A stretch of DNA of 64,000 nucleotides. Origin: Verrucomicrobiota bacterium (GTDB lineage: Bacteria; Verrucomicrobiota; Verrucomicrobiia; Limisphaerales; J093). How positions within the stretch are numbered: the stretch's first letter is position 1; each line of letters begins with the position of its first letter. A program made the position numbers and the translations under genes. The notes under the pieces were generated by a model. The model searched no databases. It was not told the origin of the DNA and saw only the letters and a list, made by a program, of their open reading frames with translations. The stretch spans positions 682,001 to 746,000 of the forward strand of contig JADJWF010000003.1 of the NCBI GenBank assembly GCA_016716505.1, read 5' to 3'. Below are positions 25,965 through 37,000 of this stretch, in pieces.

Positions 25965-28900
25965 CTAAGGCAGCAGCACCACGCGGAAGAACTTCACCGG
26001 CGCGACACCAGTCAGACCGGGATCGTCCGTGAACGAGTAGGTTCCATCGGTGCAAACCGCGCCAATCCCCGTGTCCATCCACGCGATGGGACCGGACTCC
26101 GGAATCACGGTCGCGTACTGGACCACGAAGTTGAGGCCGCAAGCCGCGTCCCAAGTCAGCGTCAGTTTGCCGTCGGCAAAAAGGACGTCCGGATTGATGG
26201 AAAATTCAGCTCCGGAGGCGTCCACGCGAACCGCGTAGGTCACGGAATTGAAGTCTTGGTTGACCACCCCGAGATACCAAATTCCCGGCGACAGCGGGAC
26301 GGGCACGCTGTTCGGGGTGACCACGATGGTTTCCGCACCGGTGCCCGTGGTCGAGGCCGCGTAGTCGAAGGTTGCCAGGTCTGGCAGCGCCCCCCGCCGC
26401 AGGAGCAGGTCCACGTCGCCGTTCACCGGCGCCACAGAGAAGCTCACCGTGGTGTCATCTGGGCGCACTTCAAAACTGAAGTAGTCCAGGAACGGCGGCA
26501 GGCCAAAGGTATCCGCCGCCAGTGTCCGCGAGGCGGCGACGTGATTGATCAGGGCGGTAATTCCGGAGTCGGGTGCCGGATAGGTCCCCGTGAGCAGGAA
26601 GGAAACCGGAGCGGCGGCAGAAGGAGCGACCGCGAGGTACCACTCGCCGTCCAGCGACGGGAGAAGCGCGTTGGTGCGGAACACGAGCTTGCCCGGCGCG
26701 ACCACGCTCGCCGGATCCGCCCGGAGAAAGCTGTTGGTGGTTGGTTTCGCGCCGCGTTCGGCGTAAAGGACCGCGTTACCGGAGAGCCCGGTCAGGTCGA
26801 ACTGCAGGCTCGGCGGGGAGTTGGAAACGTGGAGCACGAAGTACTTCGTCGTCAGTGGGCCCGGAGGAACGGAGTCCGCCCGCGGCACCGCGTTGGTCAA
26901 GACGATGATCTCCTCGACAACGTTGGTGATCTCGACCACGCGGATGCCGTAGCCCACGGCGTTGGTGTCCGCATTGAGGACGCCGAGATACCACGGGCCG
27001 CTGCCCAGCGGGATGGGAGAACTTTGAGTCACCAGAATGATCTCCGCGTTGGTACCCGGATTTTGCGAGGCGTAATCGAACACCCGCGGCGTCGGCAAGG
27101 GATCCAGTACCGGTCTCGCTTTCCGGAGGTAGAGGTTCACGTTGCCGTTGGTCGGGTACACCTCGAATGAGGCGGCCGCGGCATTCGTGGAAACGTCGTA
27201 GCGATAGTATTGCAGGGCGTTGGTGACCGCGATGTTGGTGACGATGGTCTCGCCGTAAGCCAGCGGAGTCAGGCCCAAGATCTCCGTGTCCTCCGCATCG
27301 AAGTCCACCCGGATGGTGTATGGCGTCGCCGCGTCGTCGTTGGTGACGGCCAGGTAATAACGCTGGCCGGGGACGAGCGGAGGCGGGTTCACCGGCGGGA
27401 ACAAGGCCGCTCCGTTGGTATCCACTTGGAAGACGCCGTTCGTGGCGAGCACGGCGATCCCCTCGGCGGTGTTGGTCAGCAATTGAAAGTCCCCGGCGGC
27501 CGGGTCGAACAACGGAACTCCATCCTGATTAAACCAGAGGCCCAACATGACCACGCCGTCGGAGCGAAGTGTGTTCGTGGCGAAGCGGGCGCTTCGCGGA
27601 ACGTCGGTGTAGAAGTATCGGACGCCCCCGAACGGAATGACATCGCCATAGGTCACGTGATTGGTCAACCGCACGGCCTGAATCAGATTCGGCCCGTAAC
27701 TCAGCTCCAACTGCCAGCGGACCAGTTCCGGCGCGATGACATTCGTCGCTCCGGTGCGACGGTCAGTGACTTCAATCCGCCATTCACCCAGGGAGCTCTC
27801 GCCCAAGATGGGCTGGAAGGACTCCTCGGGGAGGAAGACGTTGGCTTCGAGTTCGATCAGCTCGATTGAATCCAGCAGGACGCCCGGCGCAACGCTGGCA
27901 AAGGTCAGGTGTGTGAGATTCGTCGTCGCGAGAAATGCCACGGCATTCGTGGCCCAAGAGACGTCGCTGGTGAACGTGTTGGTGGAAGCTCCGTTGAGGA
28001 TCATCTGGCCGCGGGCGGCCACCGGGGGCACCGCCTTGCCCACGCGGTCGAGCAGGTAAATCTGCGCAATCTCTTCCGGCGAGAGAACGCGGTCGTAGAG
28101 CGTGATCTCATCCAGCATTCCGTTAAAACCATCCATGCCGTCCACGGTCGCGCCGATAAGCAGCGGCGCGGCGTTGACTGTTTCGCGCAAGACTCCGGGC
28201 AGGATGCGCGTCGCAGCGAGCCGGCCATCGAGGTAGATTTGCAACTCGACCTGCGCCGCCCCCATCTGGCGGAAGGTTCCCGCGAAGTGGTGGAACTCGT
28301 TGGTCCGGGGACTCATCGCCAACCGCAGTCGTTCGTAGCCGCCCAAGGCCGGCGGGTCCGAGAGGACGCTCGAACGATTGGTGTCGTTGTACCAAATCTC
28401 CAGACCGGCGGCACTCAGGCTGGCGCCGTAATTGGCGCCAAATGGCGGTGTGCCGAACTGATCCTCGCGTTTACCCAGCATGCCGCCGCCGTAGGGCAGG
28501 TTGGTGTCGGCCAGAAACCACATCTCCATCGTGAGCTGATTGGTGAAGTTCAGCGTCGCGTTGGTAGCCACCTCGATCAGTCCCACGTTTCTCGCGAAGC
28601 GGAAGGCGCGGCCGACCATGCCGGCGTCGTAGGCGACATTCATCAGGACCAAGCCGTGATTGGTGCCCACGCGGTCCCGCGCGTCGCCTTCACCGGGCCA
28701 CCAGCTCACAATCCCCTCAAACGCGGGTTGCTGCCGGTGAACCCACTGCAACCGGTAGGCCTTGCCCACCTCGGTGACCAGATCGCGGCTGATGACGCCG
28801 TCCTTTAAGACCAACAGGTTGGTGCCCGTGTGCGCCAGGGGGGACTGGAGCACGGCCACCTGATTCGACTCAACGGTCCAATTCTCGAACGTTGCGCCGG

Positions 28901-31900
28901 CCGCGAACTCGGCCGTCTTGCGGGCGTTCACCTGCTCGAAACCCGAGATCAACTGGTTGGTCAACGCACCCGCCGCGTTGGTGGCCGGCTGGCCAAACTT
29001 GATGGGCAGAAGGGCCTGGTTGGTGTTGTCGGTCAGCACCGTGAACACGAGATTCGTTTGGAGCCAGTTCGTGCTGATCAGGCCCTGGCGGGGAGCGAGC
29101 ACCACGCGATTGGAAAGCCCCCCCACGTCCGGCAGGCTGGCATACAAGAGGCCGGGCAACGCGTTGGTACCTGGACCCGGAACCAGGCCGAAAACAACCC
29201 CGACCCGATTCGACAGATCGGTCCAGGCAGCGATCGTGCGCGGCGCTGAAAGGTCGAACGGGCTGACCCAGGCGTCCACCGTGAAGCCGCCACCTGCGCC
29301 GACATCAAGCCCCCCTTGATTCGTGACGATCACCAAATCGCCGTCCGCGCCGAACCGGAGCGCCGAACCGAACCGGCCCGGGACAAAGGTCGGCCCGGCG
29401 ATCACGGCCGGGTTGTTGGTCTGCGCATCGTCGCCGTTACCATCGAAGGCCCACCGGCTGACGAGGCCGGCGGCGGGCTTGCCCGCGCCGCCGTATTTGA
29501 AAATGGCCAGAATTTCCGAAGCGCTGAGGGCGCGGTCGTAGAGGTCCACTTCATCCAGCAGGCCGCGGAATTGGTTGCTGGTCGCCGCGTTGGTCGGTCC
29601 ATAACCCAGGTAAAGGTCCGGGGTCGTATCCGGCCTGAAGGCCCCGACCTCCTGCGCCACGAGCAGCTCGCCGTCGAGGTACAGCGCCGCCACGCCGGAG
29701 TTGGTGCTGTAAGTCAGCGCCACGTGATGAAAGTTGGTCTGCACCCGCTCGTAGCCGAGCTGGGACAGATTGGTCCCGCCGCGATTCTCGACCACCAAGG
29801 CGCGGGAGCCGCGAGGGCTGATGAGGCGAAAATCGAGGTCGGACACCCGCTCGTGGTCCACGCGCAGCCCCACCTTCACGTCAGTCACCGTGCGGTCCTC
29901 GTTGACGAAGATCACCCCGTTGGTGTGCGCGTCGTCGCTCAGGTACACGCGATTGGTGCTGCGGTAGTCGCCCCGGAAGGAGCCGGGCAGTTCGCGCTCC
30001 AGAATGACCCGCAGGAAGTAGTCCACCGTGACAGCCGTCGGGTTGTACAACCCGATGAAGTACAGCCCAGACTGTAGCGGCGGCACATCGCGAATGCCCA
30101 GTGACAAGGAGCCGCCGGGCGGCACCAGAAACGCCGCCTTGTCGTAGTCCGTCAGTGTGGGCGGTGCGCCCCGGCGCAGATAGACGTTCAACGGGCCGGA
30201 TAATTCCTGGAGCAGGACGGTCATCCGACTCGCGTCGGCCGGCACGTCGAACACATAGTAATTCCATTGGTTGGCCAGCACGGAGCCGTACACCCCGATC
30301 AGCAAATCGGGCGCGGGGCGCACGCGCACGGTGAAGTTGTACACGAAGCCGGTCTGGCTGAGCGCGTTGTCCACCATCGTGAGCATCCAGGCACCGGTGT
30401 TCCGCTGCCCCAGGAAGTTCCGCAGGCTGCCGGGACCGTCGGAAGGCAGGGAGAAGGGCAGCTCGCCCGAACCGGAATCGTCGTACACCACGTCCAGCAC
30501 ACGCGCCTCCGGATCCTCGGGACGCGAATGATTGTTCAGCACGGCGAACTGGCCGTTGTGGCTGAGATTACCAATCAGGTCGCCCGGTTGCTCGTGCTCG
30601 AGACCGAGTTCCACAATCGCATTCCCGACGCGAACCGGCGTGACGCCGATGGCCAGGATATTGACGCCGCCGGGCTGATTGGGCGTGCCGTCTGGAATGG
30701 GATTTGGCAGCACCGTGCCGCGCATGACCAAGTTGCCGTTCTCGTCCAGCGTCTCAAACGGTTCCTGCTGTGAAATGCCGATGAACGAATACTCGCTCGC
30801 CATCTGGTCCTCGGACTTCACCCCGATGAAGAACACCTCGCCCTCGGCAGCGTCGTCAAAAAGCACCTGCTCACTGCCCGTCCGTTCGCGTGACGAGTAG
30901 GCGGCCGCGACCGTTGCCGGATCCAGATCGAGGAGCTTGCGCGCGGCCTCGATACCACCGTCCGCGCTCCGGGTGACGTACAGGTCAATGTCCGCCTCGA
31001 CGTTCCGCGGCACGGACAGGTTCGGCGGCGTGAAAGTAAGGAACGCCACGTACGGGCCGTTGGTCAGCACGGAGTTGGTCGTGTAGGTGTTCGTGAAGAC
31101 GTAGAAGTGCCACTGGTTGGTGGTGCCCACGGGATAGCCCAACAGCGGCGAGTTGGCGCCCACCTTCTGCTTGAGCAGGGGAATGCCATTCGTCATCAAC
31201 GACACCCACTCGTTGGTCAGGCCGGCGGGAACCGTCGGGGCGGGCTTGAATTCGGCCAGCGCATTGGTGTGGCTCGTGGTTGAAATCACGAGGGCATAAT
31301 CCTGGGCGATCCCATTGGTGTGGGCCGTGACGGCGTTGACGTTCACGCGCCGGCCGTGGACTTGAATCACCCAGTTGGTGTCCACCGGTCCGCGCAGGAA
31401 GACATTTTCCACGTTGTTGACACTGTCGAAGACCGGCACCTGGTTGGTCCCCCAGGCTGAGTTGTAGTCGCTGTCGGCGGGGATGTCGTTTCCCGCGTAC
31501 TTCACGCCGGTGACACGGTTCGACACGTACAGGTCCAGGTCGTTGACCAATTTGGTCGAGGCGGCGGGATTGCCCGGCGGATCGGTCCAGACGAGCGTCA
31601 CCCGCAGGTCGCCGTTGCGGGCGGTCTCGGGGACGACCAGTTCGTAGGTGTGGGTCTGGCCGGTGACCAGCGCATTGGTGGGGTGCTGATCCACCCAGCG
31701 GACCGGCCACCTGGTTTCGTCCGTGGCGTTTGTGAGCGCGTCCGGCAGGATGTTCGGCAAGGTGGGCAGGCCCCAGCCCTGATGATTGATGGTGCGCCGC
31801 AGGTTGAAGTTGTACTCGGTGGACACCGAGCGCGCTCCGTTGATCAGCAGCGCTTTGAGCAAAGCGGGGCTGTACGGTCGTTTCAGGGTGCGCTCAAGAT

Positions 31901-34076
31901 GCTCCTGGACCAGCGCAAGCAACCCTGAAACCGCGGCCGCTGCCATGCTGGTGCCCGATTCGTAGCGATACTTGGGCTCGCCCCCATCCTCGCCGACCAG
32001 TTCCTCGTCGAGCTGATTCCGAACCTCGAAAAAGTTGCTCTCGAACGCCGGCAAACGCAGCCGGGTCTGCAAGTCGAATCGGACCGCGAAGCCCGCGCGA
32101 TTCACCACCTGGTAGTAAAGCGGCCCCTCTGGCGGCGGGGCAAGCGTCAGCGAATTGACGCCCGACGCGATCAGGTCAGTACCGGCCAGATCGCGATAGA
32201 GGTGAATCGTGAGGTCCGGCATGGGCACCGGGGAGAGGCGATTGGTCAGGGTCAGGATGGCCAGTTCCAGAGCCCCCTCCGGAACGGTGAGGGAGTAACG
32301 ATTCGTGGCGCCAGCCTGGACCAACTGGTTTGTGAAGGTGTTGATGCGGAGGAGCGTCGCCGGAGTGTTGGTGTCCCAGTCAGATGTCCGGGTGGAAACG
32401 ACGTACGACCCCGGGGCCACCAGGTCCGGCTTGAACCGACCGAATTCCCCCTCCGAGTTGATGCCCACATTCCCACGGGCGGAGAAATCGGCCACCTGAT
32501 CGCGGCTGTCTGTGCGAGGCAGGAACACCTGGTTGGTTTCCCGGGTGCCGTCAGGCAGTTCGATCACAACCTCGTTCGTGATCCGACGCAGGCTCTCCAA
32601 CGCGCCGACGGTGATGACGTTCTTGGCGGTCGCCGGCGATTCCACCGACCCTGGCTCGCCGCCCAGCCCGACCGTGTTGCCACCGCCAGAGTTGCCGGCG
32701 CCGAACACATACAGCATCGGCTGCGAGCCGCCCAGCTCCGGCAGCGCGTCGCGGGTGGCGGCGTCGTAGGTCGCAGCGGCGGTGTTGTAGTCGAACTGCC
32801 CCACGTACACCCAACTGTTGTTTGAAATCAGCGCGTTGGTGCGCTTCAGAACAGAGTAATTGGTGGCGGCCGCAGTGGTGATCAGGTACTGGTCCGATTG
32901 CAGGGGACCCGCTACGAGATCCACCCCCAAGGCAAACAACTTCGCCGCCGGCGCCATGCCGCGGAAGCTGGCGCCTTCCACGGATCCCTGCACGTTGGTG
33001 CCCACCGGGCCGTGTTCGCCACTGCTGGCAATGATGCCCGCGACATGAGTGCCGTGACCGTTTTCATCCACCAGCACGGCCGCACCATCCCCAAAGACCC
33101 GGTCCTTCAAGTCGGGATGGGTCTGGTCAATGCCCGTGTCGTTGACGTTCACCCAAACGTTGGTACCCGTCAGTCCGAGCCGGTTGGTCTCGGCCACGGT
33201 GTCAGGCGCAACGCCCAGTTCGAAGCGAGTCAGATCGTTGACGGTCTGCCGCGGGGCGCATGGCTCGATCAGTTGGACGTCCGGCGAACGCGCCAGCGCC
33301 AGCCAGTCGGCCGCAGCCGTTTCGACCACGATTTGCGGACCGAACGGGCACGCCCCCTCCGCCAGGACCGGTGCGCCCGCGGCCTCCGCAGCAGCGAACA
33401 GAGAATCCCGGCTGTCGGGAAACCCGGTGACCAGCAGCCAGGAGGCGGGCGAAACGGACCGGGCCTCGACGGCGGCCGGCAGCAACCCGGGATCGAGCTT
33501 GAAATAGGGAGCGAACGGAAGAACCGCCCGCACTTCCTTCAATTCCCTCAACGCCTCGGCTTGCGCTGCGGCGGCCCGGACAAGGAAGGCGTTGTTCGGG
33601 ATGTAAGAAACGATAGCCGCCCCGGCCAGTTCCAATCGCGCCCGGAAAACCGGGTCAATCGGTCCCCGCGCCTGCACAATAAACGCGCCCGGCTCCGGTC
33701 CGGCCGCCAAATGTCGGGGAATGTCGAGCGCCACCGGAGCCTCGGTGTCCACGAGCGCGTTCCGCAGCAACACGGCGGCGTCTTTGCGGACCAACTCCGC
33801 GAGCGGTTGGAGAGTGTTCCGCAGCCGATATGCCGGCTCAGAAGCTTCCGATGGGGCCGCGGCCGCAGCACCTTGGGAGGCGTGAGCCCCTTGCCGCGGC
33901 GAAAGGCGGGTCAGGAGAGAGACGGGAGGATGCACCGCCGCGGTCTGGCCCACGGAGTTGGTCGCGGGCGGCGGGTTTCTCTGCTGTTCCGCGATCCGTT
34001 CATTGCCCCAACGCCAGAACAGCCACGCGCCCAGCAGGCAAAGGACACAAATAATGGACCACGTTCTGGCCTTCAT
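25965..34076 (-). CDS. Giant exported subtilisin-like (S8) serine protease with P and LamG domains
   Basis: A 2703-residue protein. Residues 1-25 form a signal or signal-anchor (MKARTWSIICVLCLLGAWLF). A propeptide-like region follows, then the S8 domain with Asp313 (NVNDTGID), His341 (NGHGTHVAG), Asn462 (GAGNSGG) and Ser710 (SGTSMAAA), so the catalytic set is complete. About 1115-1255 is a proprotein-convertase P-like domain. LamG/concanavalin-like modules lie near 1450-1650 and 1785-2010 (NFHHVALTYSTN; GIVSWWPGEGD). Several PPC-like beta domains fill 2100-2600, and a short beta domain ends RVVLLP. The sequence is very rich in Thr-Asn pairs. It starts 22 bases after the GspK-like gene and is probably its cargo or partner. 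Confidence 0.93.
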   Translation of the reverse strand: MKARTWSIICVLCLLGAWLFWRWGNERIAEQQRNPPPATNSVGQTAAVHPPVSLLTRLSPRQGAHASQGAAAAAPSEASEPAYRLRNTLQPLAELVRKDAAVLLRNALVDTEAPVALDIPRHLAAGPEPGAFIVQARGPIDPVFRARLELAGAAIVSYIPNNAFLVRAAAAQAEALRELKEVRAVLPFAPYFKLDPGLLPAAVEARSVSPASWLLVTGFPDSRDSLFAAAEAAGAPVLAEGACPFGPQIVVETAAADWLALARSPDVQLIEPCAPRQTVNDLTRFELGVAPDTVAETNRLGLTGTNVWVNVNDTGIDQTHPDLKDRVFGDGAAVLVDENGHGTHVAGIIASSGEHGPVGTNVQGSVEGASFRGMAPAAKLFALGVDLVAGPLQSDQYLITTAAATNYSVLKRTNALISNNSWVYVGQFDYNTAAATYDAATRDALPELGGSQPMLYVFGAGNSGGGNTVGLGGEPGSVESPATAKNVITVGALESLRRITNEVVIELPDGTRETNQVFLPRTDSRDQVADFSARGNVGINSEGEFGRFKPDLVAPGSYVVSTRTSDWDTNTPATLLRINTFTNQLVQAGATNRYSLTVPEGALELAILTLTNRLSPVPMPDLTIHLYRDLAGTDLIASGVNSLTLAPPPEGPLYYQVVNRAGFAVRFDLQTRLRLPAFESNFFEVRNQLDEELVGEDGGEPKYRYESGTSMAAAAVSGLLALVQEHLERTLKRPYSPALLKALLINGARSVSTEYNFNLRRTINHQGWGLPTLPNILPDALTNATDETRWPVRWVDQHPTNALVTGQTHTYELVVPETARNGDLRVTLVWTDPPGNPAASTKLVNDLDLYVSNRVTGVKYAGNDIPADSDYNSAWGTNQVPVFDSVNNVENVFLRGPVDTNWVIQVHGRRVNVNAVTAHTNGIAQDYALVISTTSHTNALAEFKPAPTVPAGLTNEWVSLMTNGIPLLKQKVGANSPLLGYPVGTTNQWHFYVFTNTYTTNSVLTNGPYVAFLTFTPPNLSVPRNVEADIDLYVTRSADGGIEAARKLLDLDPATVAAAYSSRERTGSEQVLFDDAAEGEVFFIGVKSEDQMASEYSFIGISQQEPFETLDENGNLVMRGTVLPNPIPDGTPNQPGGVNILAIGVTPVRVGNAIVELGLEHEQPGDLIGNLSHNGQFAVLNNHSRPEDPEARVLDVVYDDSGSGELPFSLPSDGPGSLRNFLGQRNTGAWMLTMVDNALSQTGFVYNFTVRVRPAPDLLIGVYGSVLANQWNYYVFDVPADASRMTVLLQELSGPLNVYLRRGAPPTLTDYDKAAFLVPPGGSLSLGIRDVPPLQSGLYFIGLYNPTAVTVDYFLRVILERELPGSFRGDYRSTNRVYLSDDAHTNGVIFVNEDRTVTDVKVGLRVDHERVSDLDFRLISPRGSRALVVENRGGTNLSQLGYERVQTNFHHVALTYSTNSGVAALYLDGELLVAQEVGAFRPDTTPDLYLGYGPTNAATSNQFRGLLDEVDLYDRALSASEILAIFKYGGAGKPAAGLVSRWAFDGNGDDAQTNNPAVIAGPTFVPGRFGSALRFGADGDLVIVTNQGGLDVGAGGGFTVDAWVSPFDLSAPRTIAAWTDLSNRVGVVFGLVPGPGTNALPGLLYASLPDVGGLSNRVVLAPRQGLISTNWLQTNLVFTVLTDNTNQALLPIKFGQPATNAAGALTNQLISGFEQVNARKTAEFAAGATFENWTVESNQVAVLQSPLAHTGTNLLVLKDGVISRDLVTEVGKAYRLQWVHRQQPAFEGIVSWWPGEGDARDRVGTNHGLVLMNVAYDAGMVGRAFRFARNVGLIEVATNATLNFTNQLTMEMWFLADTNLPYGGGMLGKREDQFGTPPFGANYGASLSAAGLEIWYNDTNRSSVLSDPPALGGYERLRLAMSPRTNEFHHFAGTFRQMGAAQVELQIYLDGRLAATRILPGVLRETVNAAPLLIGATVDGMDGFNGMLDEITLYDRVLSPEEIAQIYLLDRVGKAVPPVAARGQMILNGASTNTFTSDVSWATNAVAFLATTNLTHLTFASVAPGVLLDSIELIELEANVFLPEESFQPILGESSLGEWRIEVTDRRTGATNVIAPELVRWQLELSYGPNLIQAVRLTNHVTYGDVIPFGGVRYFYTDVPRSARFATNTLRSDGVVMLGLWFNQDGVPLFDPAAGDFQLLTNTAEGIAVLATNGVFQVDTNGAALFPPVNPPPLVPGQRYYLAVTNDDAATPYTIRVDFDAEDTEILGLTPLAYGETIVTNIAVTNALQYYRYDVSTNAAAASFEVYPTNGNVNLYLRKARPVLDPLPTPRVFDYASQNPGTNAEIILVTQSSPIPLGSGPWYLGVLNADTNAVGYGIRVVEITNVVEEIIVLTNAVPRADSVPPGPLTTKYFVLHVSNSPPSLQFDLTGLSGNAVLYAERGAKPTTNSFLRADPASVVAPGKLVFRTNALLPSLDGEWYLAVAPSAAAPVSFLLTGTYPAPDSGITALINHVAASRTLAADTFGLPPFLDYFSFEVRPDDTTVSFSVAPVNGDVDLLLRRGALPDLATFDYAASTTGTGAETIVVTPNSVPVPLSPGIWYLGVVNQDFNSVTYAVRVDASGAEFSINPDVLFADGKLTLTWDAACGLNFVVQYATVIPESGPIAWMDTGIGAVCTDGTYSFTDDPGLTGVAPVKFFRVVLLP

Positions 34077-34098
34077 GTCGGAAAAATCGGTGGCAAGG

Positions 34099-37000
34099 TC
34101 ACGGTGGCGGCAGTTCGTGGTGACTCTCCACGATCGCGCGCGGATTCGTGAGCGGGCCTTCCAGCCGGATGACCGTCTTGGTGGCGAACTCGGCCTTGAC
34201 CTGGTAGTTCGTGCAGAGGCGATTGAAACCGCCCGGCCCCATGTAGAGCGAACCCGGAGCCTCTTTCAGAGCCTGCCCGAAGGCATAGACCACAAAGCGG
34301 GGCTCATCCTCCTTGAGCAGGGACAGGATTTGTTGAGGAATGCGCTCCAAGATCGCGTCGTTCAGCAAATTGTTGGTGTTCAGGTATGGCGACGCGAGGG
34401 TCAGTTCGGGCGTGGCCAGAATGCGTCCCAACCGGTGGAAAGCCGGGTAGGCCCGGCCACCCGGCAGCAGATTGGCTTCCTGCTGCCGCGTCCGGTTGAT
34501 GCCCGCCACAATGCTCAGCAACTGGGGACGATTCGGCAGGTTGGGCTCGACGAACAACTCCTCGGCGGCGACGTTCGTCGCATTCACCGTGGTGGCCGGG
34601 GTGGTGTTGCTGAGGACCGAAACGCCCGCCAGAACGGCCGACCACGCGGCGAGATTGGTCTGGTTGACTCCGAGGAGCCCGCGCGAGGCGTTGTCGTTGA
34701 AGGCCGTCGTGAAGACCTCGACCAGGTTCCAGTCGTTGGTGGGATGGGTGCCGCGCGACCCGGCCCAACTCAGCCAGGAGTTGGTGTCGGCATAGCCAGA
34801 CTTGAGGTAGAGCGTTTGCCAGGGCGTGCCGCGATGGACGCGCCCGATCCAACCCACATTCGGCAGCCGGTTGGTGGGGAAATCCCAATCGTCGGAGGAC
34901 CGCACCATGGGGTCCTTAAAGCGCACGTCGTAGGCCAGGCGATCGCTGGACTGATTCGGGTTGCCCCCCCAGGGGCGATACCGGGTGTTCAGCAGACCGA
35001 GATTCGAATTGGTGGGCTGCCGCGGGGGCACCACCACCTGCACGGCGTTGGTGCGATTCGGGTCGGTCGGAGGATTGAACGGATCCACCAGGTCGGCCAG
35101 CGTGTAGTGGACCAGCGGATCATTGACCTGCCAGCTCACCTCCTGGGCCAGCTTGCGGGTGGGCGCAAAGGGCACCTGCATGGCGAGCTTCCCACGCAGA
35201 TCGGAAGCGAGGACGGCCAGATCGCGCTCGGTGTTGTACACCAGCGGGGTCAATCCGACGAACAGCCGGAAGCGGTCAATGCTCTTCTCCTTGTCATCCC
35301 CCTCGGCGGCGTTGGCGTTGTAGCTACGCCAACTGGCGGCGCTCACCGGGATGTTGCCCAGCGACACCTCCATCTGGTTGAAGACGCCGTCCGTGGGGAC
35401 GGCCAGGTTCGCGGAACCGCCCAGCCGGTTGGTGCCCCAAAGGTTGGCCGGTTCGGCGCCGGCGGCACCCGTCGCGCCCGCCGCCGGCCGTCCCGCAAGT
35501 TCACGGGTCAGGTCAATCGCGTTGGCCATGTTGCCCAGGCAGACGAAATCGAGGAGCCGGTTTGAGGTTCGATCCACGAGGGCGTAGTAAAACCGGTTGG
35601 TCATATAGACCGCCCACTCCGGCACGTAGAAGCCAAGGTTCGGGACGTAAGCCTGGTTGGTGATCAGTTGCGGCCGCGGGAACGGCAGATACACCGCGTT
35701 GGTGGCCATCAGCACGTTGCGGAGAATGGGCACCTGGAAAGCTCCGCCGGGCCAGGTGTTCAGGGCCTGATTCGTCGCGTACGGCACTTCCAGCGCGCGC
35801 AGCACCGAGCCGGCACCGTTGGCATAGTTGGTGATCATCACCGAGAAACGCCCCAGCACACGCATCTCCACCGGTCGCGGATAAGCGTTCGAATAGGAGT
35901 TCCAAGCCTCCAGACCAAACTGGTTGGTAACGGTGAGGAGATACAGGAGATTGGTTTGCGACGGCGTGGCATCCGTCGCGGCGCGCTTGCGCACTTCGGC
36001 TTTGCGCGTCACCTGGGCGACGTTGAGCAGGGCGAACTCGTTGAAGTTCGGCAGCCCTTTTTTCGCCCCGATGACAAAGGGCACGTTGTACACCACCGCA
36101 TCCACCATCCCGTCGGCGTCCGCCGTTGCGGCCGCCAAGCGCGCGCGATCCTCGGGCACATTGAGGTCGAGAGGGACCAATCCGTTCAGAAACGCCGTAT
36201 CAGTCACCTCCGAGTAACCGGCGATGAAAATGTTCGTGCCCACCGTCCGGAACCGCGGCCGGAACACGCTGGGAAAATCCACCCCGGCCGTTCGCGCGCG
36301 GTTGGTGGTGGCGTCAAACAGATTCGCCGCCACCTGGAGGAGCCGATGCACGGATGCCGAGTACTCGTTCGTCGGCCAGATCATGATGTTGGTGAGCGAC
36401 ATCTCCGGCCGCACCAACGCGTCGCCCACCAGGTAGTTGGTCCGCGGCCGGCCGGTCCCCGGACAATATTCGTCAACCGAGCAGACTCGATCAGGCGCTG
36501 GGCGACGTTGGTGAAGAACCGCAGGGGTTGCCATGGCTGGAGATTGGTGATCGCGAACGGCGGCAGGTTGTCGTAGTTGAGGTTGATCTTCCGATCAATC
36601 GTCGGCGCGGAGTCGCCACCCACCTGGGCCAACGCCCGGTAGAACGTGTAACGGTCCAGCGACGCAAGATTCGTGCTTACCGTCAGCAGGTTGGTGACCA
36701 ATGCGCCCGGCGTCCTTCCCGGCGCGTACCATTCGTTCAAATCGGTGAAGACTCGCGGCTGGTCGCTGCCCGCCCACGGGCGGTCGAGAGAATCCCTCTC
36801 CCCCGGCGGCAGCCCGGTGCCACCCATGTGGGAACCGTCGGAATAAAGGTCAATCCGGTCGTTCTCCAACTCCGCGCTCCGGGCCGGATTAAACCACCAA
36901 TCGGCCGGGGCTAGATTGTTGTAGTTATTGGCATAACGGAACCGCAGGAAATCCAACGCCAAAGTGTTGGCAACCCCCGCAGCCCCAACCGGCGCCAAGC

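Noticed and set aside
25965..34076. Tandem DNA repeats or CRISPR-like array in the subtilase gene
   Set aside because: Repetition is at the level of protein domains (LamG, PPC) and Thr-Asn codons; no regular direct repeats with spacers are present.
36430..36490. Programmed -1 frameshift in the cassette A gene
   Set aside because: The frame change could formally be -1, but no X XXY YYZ slippery sequence is present in the overlap, so deletion or sequence error fits better.
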